Positions 1 to 8,422 are shown, counted from the first letter of the stretch. The stretch is 64,000 nucleotides of DNA from Polaribacter sp. BAL334 (GCF_015767435.1 NZ_JADWOV010000293.1:1-64000), one strand, 5' to 3'. Numbers and translations: made by a program. The notes: generated by a model not told the origin, from the sequence alone.

Positions 1-95
1 AAATGGCAACAATCTGGTTTTCGGTAAATTGGGTTGTCTTCATAAGTTTTCGGCTTTAAATTTAATAATTTTTACTGAACGCGCTCCTGCGTCGC

Positions 96-434
96 TTGTC
101 GAATTCTATTTTTAAATGGCCGAATTTTGGGGAAGCTTACAGTTGGGCTTTGACTTTTGACAGAAATAATGAAAAATGGTTTGCAATTATTTTATCTGAA
201 AAAGTAAAGGGAAAAGGTTTAGGACGAAAAATGCTTGATGAACTGAAACAAGTAGAGCCGATTTTGAATGGTTGGGTAATTGACCATAACAATGACAAGA
301 AGAAAAACGGACTAACATATGTTTCACCATTGAAGTTTTATGAGAAATGTGGATTTGAGATTCAGACTGATAATAGGCTTGAACTTGACAAAATTTCAGC
401 AGTAAAAATTAAATGGACGAACGAAAAAAAATAA
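96..434 (+). CDS. Short GNAT-type acetyltransferase, probably N-terminally truncated
   Basis: The 112 residues hold the second half of a GNAT fold: the acetyl-CoA loop VKGKGLGRKML near residue 37, then WVIDH and the SPLKFYEKCGFEI segment that is typical near the end of these enzymes. GNATs usually have about 140 residues or more, so the first strands appear to be missing. The only start in reach is a TTG at 96; the frame is open back to 69, through an oddly GC-rich stretch at about 75-105. The substrate cannot be predicted. The gene ends 13 bp before a long palindrome and looks like the first member of a cassette-like row. It may be a fragment. Confidence 0.55.
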   Translation: MSNSIFKWPNFGEAYSWALTFDRNNEKWFAIILSEKVKGKGLGRKMLDELKQVEPILNGWVIDHNNDKKKNGLTYVSPLKFYEKCGFEIQTDNRLELDKISAVKIKWTNEKK

Positions 435-446
435 ACCCAGCCCCAC

Positions 447-556
447 TAACAGCACCTACCCCAAAGTGGCGGTTCAGTGCTTAAATCAAGCTTTGTGTTT
501 CTATAAAAGTAAAGTGCCTCGAAATCGCCACTTTCATGTAGCTGCAAAACTTTAGG
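447..556 (+). repeat. Long imperfect palindrome A (attC-like cassette boundary)
   Basis: Starting at TAAC (447), AGCACCTAC and AAAGTGGCGGTT on the left pair with AATCGCCACTTT and GTAGCTGC on the right, followed by AAAACTTTAGGC. The left end lacks four bases present on the right, so the stem has unpaired bases as attC sites do. The middle (TTCAGTG, TTAAAT, AAGCTTTGTG) matches palindrome B. It lies just after a stop codon and just before the nitrilase-family gene. Confidence 0.7.
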
Positions 557-582
557 CAATTAAAACAAACCGCATCAAAGAA

Positions 583-1308
583 ATGAAAATTTGCATTGCA
601 CAAACAAAATCTGAAAAAGGAAAAGTTCAAGAGAATATTCAGAATCACTTACGAATAATTGAACGTGCAATCAAATTAAATTCTGATTTAATCATCTTTC
701 CTGAATTATCTATAACCAATTATGAACCTGATTTAGCCAAAGAATTTGCTACAGACATAGAAAACAGCATTTTTAATCCATTTCAAGAACTTTCTGACAA
801 CAAAGAAATATCAATTGGAATAGGAATGCCAACAAATTCAATTAACGGAATAAACATTAGTATGCTGATTTTTCAGCCTACACAAAAGAGAGTTGTTTAT
901 TCGAAACAATTGCTACATGCAGACGAATTGCCCTATTTTGTTTGTGGAAATGACCAAACTATTCTAAATAGTAAAGGAATGAAAATTTCAATTGGAATTT
1001 GCTACGAAACTATGCAGCGTGAACATTTTCTGAATGCGAATAAAATGGGTGCTGACTTATACATTGCAAGTGTTGCAAAACCAAAAGACGGAATTGAAAA
1101 AGCATACAAACACTTTGCTCAAATTGCAGAAGAGTTCAACACGCCAATATTGATGTCAAATTGCATTGGACAATGTGACAACTTTATGAGCGTTGGACAG
1201 AGTGCTATTTGGAACAAAAATGGTGAGTTAGTTGCACAACTCGATACCAATAATGAGGGACTTCTAATTTTAGACACCAAGACAGAGCAAACTGAAATCG
1301 CCCAATAG
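583..1308 (+). CDS. Carbon-nitrogen hydrolase (nitrilase superfamily)
   Basis: This 241-residue protein has the full nitrilase-superfamily triad: Glu41 in FPELSITNY, Lys108 in YSKQLLHADE, and nucleophile Cys140 in GICYETM. Family members hydrolyse or transfer amide-type C-N bonds in the cytoplasm through a thioester on the Cys. The length is slightly below the usual 260-280, but the fold looks complete. The natural substrate (an omega-amidase or amidohydrolase-like role) cannot be told from sequence. It starts at an ATG 27 bp after palindrome A, as a cassette gene would, and has no metabolic partner next to it, which fits acquisition as a single-gene module. Confidence 0.85.
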   Translation: MKICIAQTKSEKGKVQENIQNHLRIIERAIKLNSDLIIFPELSITNYEPDLAKEFATDIENSIFNPFQELSDNKEISIGIGMPTNSINGINISMLIFQPTQKRVVYSKQLLHADELPYFVCGNDQTILNSKGMKISIGICYETMQREHFLNANKMGADLYIASVAKPKDGIEKAYKHFAQIAEEFNTPILMSNCIGQCDNFMSVGQSAIWNKNGELVAQLDTNNEGLLILDTKTEQTEIAQ

Positions 1309-1553
1309 CATAAAAAGTTTCACATCAACTACCAACCGAGTAAAAAAATAAAACGCTTGCTAAAAAATGGGGTACCTGTTTTGAAAGAGGTGTAGGGTAT
1401 TACAGATTTTTGATACAAGATTTTTCCGGTATTTGTATGTTTACTTCTAATTGTATTGGTTTTATTTGTATTTTAGTTGCTCAATGGGCGACTTTGTTTT
1501 TTTATAAAAGTTACATAAAGTTTCGCATATAAACTAGTTACCAGTAAGTGTAA

Positions 1554-2759
1554 ATGACGACAACGACACCAAATATCAGTAAGGAACTTTTTGTAGAAAT
1601 TCTGCAAGACAAAGACCTTGTGCAACCTGACGACCTTCTCATTTTTCAAACTTTATATTCACTCGACAAACAAGAAGCATCAGCGACAGACCTTGCAAGA
1701 ATTATCGGTTGGTCAGACAAAAATGGTGTTGTAGGGAAAGTTGTTGGACTTGGAAAACGCATCCTTAAAAAACACGACATTAAACAAACAGAGCGTGAAG
1801 ACGGAACAAGAAAACTTTGGGACTTCTTTTTTACGGGTTACTACAAAGGGACATTTTTCATTTATCAACTCAAGCCAGAATTAAAAGAAGCATTAGAAGA
1901 ATGCGGGTTGACAGAAAACATAAAACCAATTTCAATTCAAAATTCTTATCTCTTTGTTTGGAACCCTAATAAATGGAGCCAATGGACAGACCCAAACAAT
2001 GAACCATACATTGAAAAAAACATTGAAGAACTTAAAAACACTGGTAAGGTGACTTTAATGTGGAGTTGCCGAAGCCATAAAAGTATTCGACCAGGCGACA
2101 GAGCATTTTTAGCAAGAGTTGGTTCGACACCAAGAGGAATTTTCGCATCAGGGAAAGTTGTTTCAGAACCTTTTCTTTCACAACATTGGAGCGGTGAAGA
2201 CAAAGACGTTCCGAGAGTATTAATTGAGTTCGACACTTTATTAAATCCCGAAAAAGAACCAATTCTAACAGTTGACAATCTTGACAAAGGAAATTTATCA
2301 AAGCAAACTTGGACACCACAATCTTCAGGAATTTCAATAAGACCTGAAGCAGTTGACGAACTCGAAGAAGAATGGTTTGAGTTTTTAAGAACACAGAACA
2401 TTCGTTACAGCCCGTTTTCAGAAACAACAGACACGACAATAACATATGTTGAAGGTGCAGCAACACAAGTTACGCAGACCCGATACGAACGAAATATTTA
2501 TGCAAGAAAGGAATGCTTAAAACATTATGGTTACTCTTGTTCTGTTTGCGACTTCAACTTTGAAAAATTTTATGGCAGTTTAGGTTACAAATTTATTCAC
2601 GTTCATCATTTGACACAGGTGGCGACAATCAAACAAGAATATAAAGTAAATCCAATTCAGGACTTACGACCTGTTTGCCCAAACTGCCATTCAATGTTGC
2701 ATAAACAAAATCCACCATTGACAATTGACGAACTCAAAGACATAATAAAAAATGGTTGA
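1554..2759 (+). CDS. EVE-HNH nuclease, probable modified-cytosine-dependent (type IV) restriction enzyme
   Basis: Three parts are visible in 401 residues. Residues 8-120 look like a winged-helix region. Residues 131-285 match an EVE (PUA-like) domain, opening SYLFVWNPNKW and containing SIRPGDRAFLARVG and RGIFASGKVVSEP. Residues 318-385 are an HNH nuclease with zinc cysteines C329/C332 and C375/C378, plus HVHHL and NCHSMLH. EVE domains read modified cytosine, and EVE-HNH fusions are known modification-dependent restriction enzymes, so a role against phages with modified DNA is inferred. No methylase gene is adjacent, as expected for type IV. It lies between a cassette-like gene and palindrome B. 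The exact base recognised is unknown. Confidence 0.8.
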   Translation: MTTTTPNISKELFVEILQDKDLVQPDDLLIFQTLYSLDKQEASATDLARIIGWSDKNGVVGKVVGLGKRILKKHDIKQTEREDGTRKLWDFFFTGYYKGTFFIYQLKPELKEALEECGLTENIKPISIQNSYLFVWNPNKWSQWTDPNNEPYIEKNIEELKNTGKVTLMWSCRSHKSIRPGDRAFLARVGSTPRGIFASGKVVSEPFLSQHWSGEDKDVPRVLIEFDTLLNPEKEPILTVDNLDKGNLSKQTWTPQSSGISIRPEAVDELEEEWFEFLRTQNIRYSPFSETTDTTITYVEGAATQVTQTRYERNIYARKECLKHYGYSCSVCDFNFEKFYGSLGYKFIHVHHLTQVATIKQEYKVNPIQDLRPVCPNCHSMLHKQNPPLTIDELKDIIKNG

Positions 2760-2787
2760 AAGCGGACACGAACGAAGAACACCTACT

Positions 2788-2916
2788 GGTAACAGCACCT
2801 ACAAGAAATTGGCGGTTCAGTGGTTAAATGAAGCTTTGTGCTTCGTATCAAGTTCAGTGCTGGTAGACAGTTTTCGTCTCCGAGATCGCCAACTTCTTGT
2901 AGCTGCAAAACGTTAA
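2788..2916 (+). repeat. Long imperfect palindrome B (attC-like cassette boundary)
   Basis: TAACAGCACCTACAAGAAAT and TGGCGG on the left pair with CGCCAACTTCTTGTAGCTGC on the right. The right end is AAAACGTTAAGC, whose GTTAAGC fits the integron core GTTRRRY. It is clearly homologous to palindrome A in both arms and in the loop segment. It begins 28 bp after the EVE-HNH stop and ends 35 bp before the AraC start. Confidence 0.75.
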
Positions 2917-2951
2917 GCCTTATTTAAAAACAACAATAATACCATAAATCA

Positions 2952-4064
2952 ATGGAAATTACGCTTCCAATATCGAGTTTAATTGCTATTGCTATAGGCA
3001 GTGTTGGTATATCAGTTTCGATATTTATGGGCATTTTATTGCTGTCTCAAAAAGACAAGAACCATATATCCATAAACATATTGGGTTGGCTGCTAATCTT
3101 TTCGGGATTGACATTGCTCAATGACATCTTAGTTACTTCAGGAATCAGCTATAGAATGAAGCAATTATACTTTATCCCAATTTACTATTCATTAAGTATA
3201 GCTCCTCTTTTTTATCTTTTTGTGAAGTCTAAATTCAGCTACCGCTTGAATAAATATGACTTGATTCATTTGGTTATTCCAGTCATACAGGCAGTGATTT
3301 ATTTTTCCATTGGATTCCGTTCAGTCGAATTCAAATCGATGCTCTATGATAAAAGTACCTTTCGGATATACCTTCAAATAGAGTCATTTCTTTTCCCGAT
3401 TTTTTTGGTTGGATATACTATTCTTGCCTTATCCTACTTGAAAAGAAAAGACATCAAAGCTTACTTTTGGACAGCTGACATTAAAAGATGGCTCACGAAT
3501 TTTTCAGCTGGAATGGTATTGGTTGCTGTTATGGAATTTTGTTTTTCATTGATAGAATACAACACATCTCCTACCTTTTTATCGAGTTTCCCATTTTACT
3601 TAGTGCATACATTCACGCTTTCCGCTTTTGTGTTTTGGATATCAATAAATGGATTCAAACAGTATTATCCTCTACAGATTTTTACTTCAAAACCCAGCCA
3701 AGAAAATACAGTTATTGACGAAAATGAATTGTCTGAAATACTGGAAAAACTAGAATTGCTAATGACTAAAGATAAGGTCTTTCTGAATCCAGACTTGAAC
3801 CTTGAACTGCTATCCAAATACCTTGAGATTTCTGAAAAGCACTGCTCTTACATCCTGAGAACGGGAATGGAAATGAATTTCAACCAATACGTGAATAACT
3901 TCCGAATTGCAGCTTTCAAAGAAAGAATCAAAGAAGGACAAAACAAGACTTTTACCTTGACAAGCATTGCGTATGATTGTGGCTTTAATTCCAAATCTAC
4001 CTTTAACAGAGTATTCAAGTCCACATGTGGAGTAACACCTTCTGAATTCGTCAAAATGAATTAA
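2952..4064 (+). CDS. Membrane-anchored AraC-family transcriptional regulator
   Basis: The first 215 or so residues of this 370-residue protein hold about six or seven hydrophobic helices. The last 100 residues are an AraC-type double helix-turn-helix, with the family ending FNSKSTFNRVFKSTCGVTPSEF. This layout is common in Bacteroidota: the membrane part probably senses a signal and the C-terminus binds DNA. The next gene in the same direction, 115 bp downstream, encodes a DoxX membrane protein, and the pair sits between palindromes B and C. DoxX is therefore the likeliest target, though that is inference. Confidence 0.85.
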   Translation: MEITLPISSLIAIAIGSVGISVSIFMGILLLSQKDKNHISINILGWLLIFSGLTLLNDILVTSGISYRMKQLYFIPIYYSLSIAPLFYLFVKSKFSYRLNKYDLIHLVIPVIQAVIYFSIGFRSVEFKSMLYDKSTFRIYLQIESFLFPIFLVGYTILALSYLKRKDIKAYFWTADIKRWLTNFSAGMVLVAVMEFCFSLIEYNTSPTFLSSFPFYLVHTFTLSAFVFWISINGFKQYYPLQIFTSKPSQENTVIDENELSEILEKLELLMTKDKVFLNPDLNLELLSKYLEISEKHCSYILRTGMEMNFNQYVNNFRIAAFKERIKEGQNKTFTLTSIAYDCGFNSKSTFNRVFKSTCGVTPSEFVKMN

Positions 4065-4179
4065 AATAACAGCATCTGACTAAAAATAACTCCAAAAGCA
4101 TGTCCCAAATCTAGATTTGAAGCGTTTAGGTAAATTAACTCCCTCATATTTGCTACTCACAAATTAAACTGTAGTAATT

Positions 4180-5028
4180 ATGAACAACAAAATCAAAGCC
4201 TTCCTTTTTGGTGGCAGTCAACAAAACTCTAGTAGTCAAAACATTGGTTTCTTACTCCTTCGTTTCTTTGTAGGACTTGCACTTTGCACAGTCTTTGAAA
4301 AGTTCTTTCCAAAAAATGGAATTTGGGGACCACAAGAATGGTTCATTCAAGATACCGCCAATATGGGGTTTCCGTTTCCAACCTTTTTTGCCTGGTTTGC
4401 GGTATTATCTGAATTCTTTGGTGGTATTTTATTGATGCTTGGTTTATTGACCAGACCTACAGCTCTATTAAATGTCTTTGTTACTTTTACTGCTACTTTC
4501 ATATATCATAATGGAGATATTGGAAACTCAGGATTAACCTCGTTCTTCTTCATGATTATGTGCCTTTGTATTTTGCTATTTGGCTCTGGAAAATTCAGTC
4601 TGGATTACCTTCTCAATCGAAAGCTTATTAAAAGAATGGCAAAGATATCAACTATTGTATTACTGCTCTTGTCGTTCAACTATGCAACAGGTCAATCCAA
4701 TGGCTTTGCAATGCCTTATCAAAAGGAAGCTATAACAATAGACATTTCAAAAGTTCAGTTCTATTTAAAAAACAATAGCATATTGCCTAAAAAAGTCACT
4801 TTCATCATCTACCAACCGCAACAGGAAGGGAATAACACGCTCGTAAAGTGGTTTTTGCCTTTTCAAAAGGTAAAATTTGAATTACCCGTTAAATCAAAAA
4901 TCTACATGGCATCAGATTCACAAGTTAATACAGTGATGCAAGGGAAACGAATAGACAATGATAAGCCATTTTTAAGTGTCGATAGAAAAATGAATAGTGC
5001 TACCTTAAAATTGAATAACCGAGAATGA
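4180..5028 (+). CDS. DoxX-family membrane protein with extra C-terminal domain
   Basis: Residues 20-165 carry a DoxX-type bundle of four or five membrane helices, with LLLRFFVGLALCTVFEKFF and GGILLMLGLLTRPTALL. DoxX proteins are linked to membrane redox or quinone-related processes, but this one's role is unknown. After about residue 150 comes another hydrophobic stretch resembling a signal anchor, then about 110 residues of beta-rich polar sequence not seen in plain DoxX proteins. The 282-residue length is roughly double the family norm, so it looks like a fusion with a periplasmic domain. It follows the AraC gene and ends 27 bp before palindrome C. Confidence 0.75.
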   Translation: MNNKIKAFLFGGSQQNSSSQNIGFLLLRFFVGLALCTVFEKFFPKNGIWGPQEWFIQDTANMGFPFPTFFAWFAVLSEFFGGILLMLGLLTRPTALLNVFVTFTATFIYHNGDIGNSGLTSFFFMIMCLCILLFGSGKFSLDYLLNRKLIKRMAKISTIVLLLLSFNYATGQSNGFAMPYQKEAITIDISKVQFYLKNNSILPKKVTFIIYQPQQEGNNTLVKWFLPFQKVKFELPVKSKIYMASDSQVNTVMQGKRIDNDKPFLSVDRKMNSATLKLNNRE

Positions 5029-5054
5029 TTTACCAAGATGGGTTATAAAAAAAA

Positions 5055-5183
5055 CATAACCTTGTATAAGCGTAATGCGGGTTGAGTTGCTAAAATTGAG
5101 TATTTTGGCTACTATTAAAGTTGAGTGTAGTAAGAAGGTGAATTGCTGGGAAATCCCTCTTTAAACTTATACAAACCGTTAGA
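5055..5183 (+). repeat. Palindrome C, TTGTATAAG family (cassette-type boundary)
   Basis: CATAACCTTGTATAAG (5055-5070) faces CTTATACAAACCGTTAGA (5166-5183): nine bases pair exactly and the ends again read TAAC and GTTA. The loop differs from palindromes A and B. It closes the accessory block, and core genes resume after it. Confidence 0.6.
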
Positions 5184-5214
5184 AACCAAAAAGTATTGTA
5201 CTAAGTTTTAGATA

Positions 5215-5244
5215 TAAAAAAAGGAAACCATTTCGGTTTCCTCT
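5215..5244 (-). terminator. Rho-independent terminator of the porin gene
   Basis: On the minus strand AGGAAACC / GGTTTCCT form an 8-bp stem with a 5-nt loop, followed by a run of seven T. It lies 25 bp after the stop codon of the porin-like gene. Confidence 0.85.
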
Positions 5245-5268
5245 TCTTTAAGAATAATTATTAAATCG

Positions 5269-5874
5269 TTACAATCGATAACTCAATCCAATAATAATTT
5301 GATTCACACGCGTATCAAATTGCACCCTAGTTGCGCCATCTAAAAAACTTGATTCTACATTGTTAAATCCTCTTTCCCAACGAACATCCAATCCCAATCT
5401 GCCCAATTCAATGCCACCGCCAAATTGCAATCCAAGGGTAAATCCATCTCCTTGCACATTAGGAATATCACTAATGCTAAAGTTTTGATCTAAAATATAT
5501 TGAAAAGAAGGGCCAATATATACATTGCCTATTCCTAAAATCTTTTTGCCTAAAAGCACAGGAATGTCTATTTTTTGAAAACTGAAGTTGGTATTTTTTT
5601 GAACCAAACCATTGTCATATTGCACTGTATTTTCTAGGTTGGTATACACCAATTCTGGTCGTAAATACAAGCCAATCACAGGAATTTTAAAGCGCAGCCA
5701 AATACCTGCATGATAGCCTGTTTTACTTTTTGCACCGTCAAATACATCTTCACTTACTTCTTGAATTGAGTTGGAATTGTAATTGATTCCCCCTTTGATT
5801 CCGAAATTCACTTGAGAATGCATGGTTTGCTGAATTCCAAAAAAAAAACAAGCAATAAAGAATACTTTTTTCAT
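5269..5874 (-). CDS. Outer-membrane beta-barrel (porin-like) protein
   Basis: This 201-residue protein has a signal peptide (MKKVFFIACFFFGIQQ, cleavage near HSQ) followed by alternating hydrophobic strands such as NFGIKGGINYNSNS, GYHAGIWLRF and LYLRPELVY. It ends in the aromatic/Arg-Leu C-terminus usual for small PorT/OmpX-like barrels of Bacteroidota. Such proteins sit in the outer membrane, and their functions are mostly unknown. It is the last gene before a good terminator, 46 bp downstream of the transketolase subunit on the same strand. Co-transcription is possible, but no functional link is implied. Confidence 0.8.
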   Translation of the reverse strand: MKKVFFIACFFFGIQQTMHSQVNFGIKGGINYNSNSIQEVSEDVFDGAKSKTGYHAGIWLRFKIPVIGLYLRPELVYTNLENTVQYDNGLVQKNTNFSFQKIDIPVLLGKKILGIGNVYIGPSFQYILDQNFSISDIPNVQGDGFTLGLQFGGGIELGRLGLDVRWERGFNNVESSFLDGATRVQFDTRVNQIIIGLSYRL

Positions 5875-5920
5875 CGGATAAATTTTAAGTTATGATCGTA
5901 AAACGTTTCCTATACAAAGA

Positions 5921-6874
5921 TTATTTTCTTGCCAATACTTTTTTCACTGCTTTTACAACAGCAGCAGCGTCCAATCCGTATTTTGCCATCAATTGTTCTG
6001 GTGTTCCTGATTCTCCAAAAGTATCGTTAGTACCCACAAATTCTTGTGGAGTAGGAGCATTCAAAGCTAATGTTCTAGCAATGCTTTCGCCCAAACCACC
6101 TAAAATATTGTGCTCTTCCGCAGAAACAACACAACCTGTTTTCGCCACTGATTTCAAAATAATTTCTTCGTCCAAAGGTTTGATGGTGTGAATATTGATC
6201 ACTTCAGCACTGATGCCTTCCGCTTCCAATTGCTCAGCTGCTTGCAATGCTTCCCACACCAAATGTCCTGTTGCAACAATCGTTACATCCGTTCCTTCTG
6301 TCAACAAAATTCCTTTTCCTATCACAAAAGGTTCGTCTGTTGGCATGTACACAGGCACTTTTGGACGGCCAAAACGCAAATACACTGGGCCTTCATAGTC
6401 AGCAATAGCAATGGTTGCAGCTTTCGTTTGATTATAATCACATGGATTGATGACTGTCATTCCTGGCAACATTTTCATCAAGCCTATATCTTCTAAGATT
6501 TGGTGTGTAGCGCCATCTTCACCCAAGGTAACTCCTGCATGCGATGCACAAATTTTTACATTTTTACCAGAATACGCTACAGATTGTCTGATTTGGTCAT
6601 ACACTCTTCCTGTAGAAAAGTTGGCGAAAGTTCCTGTAAACGGAATTTTTCCTCCAATTGTCAAACCAGCTGCAATGCCTATCATGTTGGCTTCTGCAAT
6701 CCCTACTTGGAAAAATCGTTCTGGATTTTCTTTGATAAAATCGTCCATTTTCAAAGAACCAATCAAATCGGCACATAAAGCAACCACGTTAGGGTTTGTT
6801 CTTCCTAATTCTGTTAATCCGTCTCCAAAACCAGAACGGGTGTCTTTCATTTCTGTGTATGTGTATTTTTTCAT
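5921..6874 (-). CDS. Transketolase C-terminal subunit (split transketolase)
   Basis: These 317 residues correspond to the pyrimidine-binding and C-terminal domains of transketolase. Glu61 in VGIAEANMIG is the residue that activates thiamine diphosphate; DLIGS, CASHAGVTLGEDG and TIKPLDEEI are typical. Transketolase moves two-carbon units between sugar phosphates in the pentose phosphate pathway. Split enzymes need an N-terminal half carrying the pyrophosphate-binding GDG motif. That half is not next to this gene nor elsewhere in the window, whereas in many bacteria it lies immediately upstream. The upstream neighbours here are maf and smpB on the same strand. Confidence 0.9.
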   Translation of the reverse strand: MKKYTYTEMKDTRSGFGDGLTELGRTNPNVVALCADLIGSLKMDDFIKENPERFFQVGIAEANMIGIAAGLTIGGKIPFTGTFANFSTGRVYDQIRQSVAYSGKNVKICASHAGVTLGEDGATHQILEDIGLMKMLPGMTVINPCDYNQTKAATIAIADYEGPVYLRFGRPKVPVYMPTDEPFVIGKGILLTEGTDVTIVATGHLVWEALQAAEQLEAEGISAEVINIHTIKPLDEEIILKSVAKTGCVVSAEEHNILGGLGESIARTLALNAPTPQEFVGTNDTFGESGTPEQLMAKYGLDAAAVVKAVKKVLARK

Positions 6875-6929
6875 TGTGCGTGTTGTATATAATAGGGTGT
6901 AAAAATAAACTTTTCTTTGCTGTTTTTTT

Positions 6930-7508
6930 CTATAAATTTTGCAATTCTTTATACAGTTTATGAACAGGTAAGCCCATCACATTGAAATAACTGCCTTCAA
7001 TCTTTTCTATACCTATAAAACCAATCCATTCCTGAATTCCATAGCCACCAGCTTTGTCAAAAGGTTGGTAATTTTTGATATAATATTCGATTTCTTCATC
7101 CGTAAGTTCTTTGAAAAAAACGGCTGTGGTATCGTTCACTATTTTTTGAGAATGTGCTGTTTTCAAACTGATAGAAGTGATGACTTCGTGTTTTTTGCCC
7201 GACATTTTTCGAAGCATTGCAAAGGCTTCTGCTTCGTTTTTTGGTTTTTCCAAGGCTTTGTTTTCGAGCCAAACAATGGTATCTGAAGTGATGATCAACT
7301 CATTATCTCCTAAATTGGTAAAGGCTTTGGATTTCAAATCCGCCAAATAATCTGTGATTTCACTACCTTGGAGTTCAGCTGGATATACCTCATCCACTTC
7401 TTTTACTTGAATGGTGAAATTGAGTTGCAAATCTTTAAAAAACTGCTGTCTTCTTGGGGAAGCTGACCCTAAAATGATGCTGTATTTGGATAGTTTTTGG
7501 CTAAGCAT
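6930..7508 (-). CDS. maf: Maf-like nucleoside triphosphate pyrophosphatase
   Basis: The 192-residue protein begins with the Maf signature ILGSASPRRQQFFKDL and continues with EVDEVYPAEL and TSDTIVWLENKALEKPKN, which hold the metal- and nucleotide-binding residues. Maf proteins hydrolyse non-canonical or pyrimidine nucleoside triphosphates (dTTP/UTP-like) to monophosphates in the cytoplasm and have been linked to septum control. Its ATG overlaps the smpB stop by 8 bases (ATGCTTAG), so the two are translationally coupled. The length is normal for the family. Confidence 0.9.
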   Translation of the reverse strand: MLSQKLSKYSIILGSASPRRQQFFKDLQLNFTIQVKEVDEVYPAELQGSEITDYLADLKSKAFTNLGDNELIITSDTIVWLENKALEKPKNEAEAFAMLRKMSGKKHEVITSISLKTAHSQKIVNDTTAVFFKELTDEEIEYYIKNYQPFDKAGGYGIQEWIGFIGIEKIEGSYFNVMGLPVHKLYKELQNL

Positions 7509-7968
7509 TGAAACTTTTTTTGATTCTTGCTAGGTCTACTTTATTGTCTCTTTCTTTGATAACTTCGCGTTTGTCATGCGTTTTTTTACCTTTTGCCAAG
7601 GCAATTTCCAACTTTGCAAAACCACGTTCATTGAGAAATAGTTTGAGTGGCACAATGGCATTTCCTTTGGCTTCCACATCTTTTTTAAGACTGCGCAATT
7701 CGCGTTTGTTTAAAAGCAATCTGCGTTCACTTTTAGGATTGTGGTTAAAATGATGCCCAAACGCATATTCTTCAATATACATATTGATGATGAACAATTC
7801 GCCTTCTTCATTAAACTCACAAAAACTCTCTGTAATTCTGGCTTTGCTTTCTCTAATCGATTTGATTTCGGTACCTGTCAACTGAATTCCAGCAACATAA
7901 ATGTCCAAAATTTCAAACTCGAAACGGGCTTTTTTGTTTTGTATGTTTATTTTTTTCTGAACAGTCAT
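7501..7968 (-). CDS. smpB: SsrA-binding protein SmpB
   Basis: The 155-residue protein has the SmpB core: KARFEFEILDIYVAGIQLTGTEIKSIR-type start, EEYAFGHHFNHNPKSERRLL, and the basic C-terminal tail with KKTHDKREVIKERD. SmpB binds tmRNA and brings it to stalled ribosomes for trans-translation. The tmRNA gene is not in this window. It is first in a same-strand row with maf and the transketolase subunit and is preceded by a TATCTTTG -7 box about 34 bp upstream of the ATG. Confidence 0.95.
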   Translation of the reverse strand: MTVQKKINIQNKKARFEFEILDIYVAGIQLTGTEIKSIRESKARITESFCEFNEEGELFIINMYIEEYAFGHHFNHNPKSERRLLLNKRELRSLKKDVEAKGNAIVPLKLFLNERGFAKLEIALAKGKKTHDKREVIKERDNKVDLARIKKSFNA

Positions 7969-8001
7969 TCAAGGAATTTTGTTTGATTTGATAAATGATG
8001 G

Positions 8002-8009
8002 CAAAGATA
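8002..8009 (-). promoter_or_regulatory. -7 box upstream of smpB
   Basis: Read on the minus strand this is TATCTTTG, a full match to the Bacteroidota -7 consensus TAnnTTTG, placed 33 bases before the smpB ATG. No clear -33 TTG was found at the ideal distance. Confidence 0.5.
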
Positions 8010-8120
8010 CATTTTTAACTTGTTGGACATAATTCAATTTTCAATAATTTGAACCACATAGGAGAATCATAGTTTTAAAGTTTTTTAAAAATGGTTTACT
8101 TATATCCGTGAAATTGGTGT

Positions 8121-8226
8121 CATCAATTTTAATGAAAACTTTGTGCATTTTGTGACTACTTTGTGGATTTTGTGTAAAAGCTATTCCACAGAGTTTCACA
8201 AAGAAGACACAAAGGTTCACAAAGAA
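8121..8226. repeat. CTTTGTG/CACAAAG fold-back repeat, copy 1
   Basis: A left half rich in CTTTGTG, TTTTGTG and CTTTGTGG is followed by an imperfect reverse complement (CACAGAGTTTCACAAAGAAG, ACACAAAGGTTCACAAAG), so the whole unit can fold on itself. A second copy lies 195 bp downstream. The 7969-8712 gap holds nothing else but promoters for its flanking genes. Confidence 0.8.
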
Positions 8227-8315
8227 AGTGTAATCATTTTAAGTTTTGATACAGTATAAAAGTCATATCAAATTTACGTTCAATTACATCAGTGAAATCA
8301 GTGAAATTAGTGTCT

Positions 8316-8422
8316 GATCAATTTTAATGAAAACTTTGTGCATTTTGTGACTTCTTTGTGGATTTTGTTTAATAACTATCTCACAGAGTTTCTCAAAGTA
8401 GTCACAAAGGTTCACAAAGAAT
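8316..8422. repeat. CTTTGTG/CACAAAG fold-back repeat, copy 2
   Basis: This is nearly identical to copy 1 (from ATCAATTTTAATGAAAACTT through AGGTTCACAAAGAA) with scattered substitutions. Short ORFs that cross it are not credible genes. Confidence 0.8.

Noticed and set aside
1309..1553. A fourth cassette palindrome between the nitrilase-family and EVE-HNH genes
   Set aside because: No paired TAAC/GTTA ends or arms like palindromes A-C could be found.
1946..2466. Minus-strand ORFs inside the EVE-HNH gene
   Set aside because: They are antisense shadows: Ser/Leu-rich, no conserved motif, fully inside a recognisable coding gene.
5892..6902. Long plus-strand ORFs opposite the transketolase gene (up to 151 codons)
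   Set aside because: They mirror the codon pattern of a clearly conserved minus-strand enzyme and show no domain of their own.
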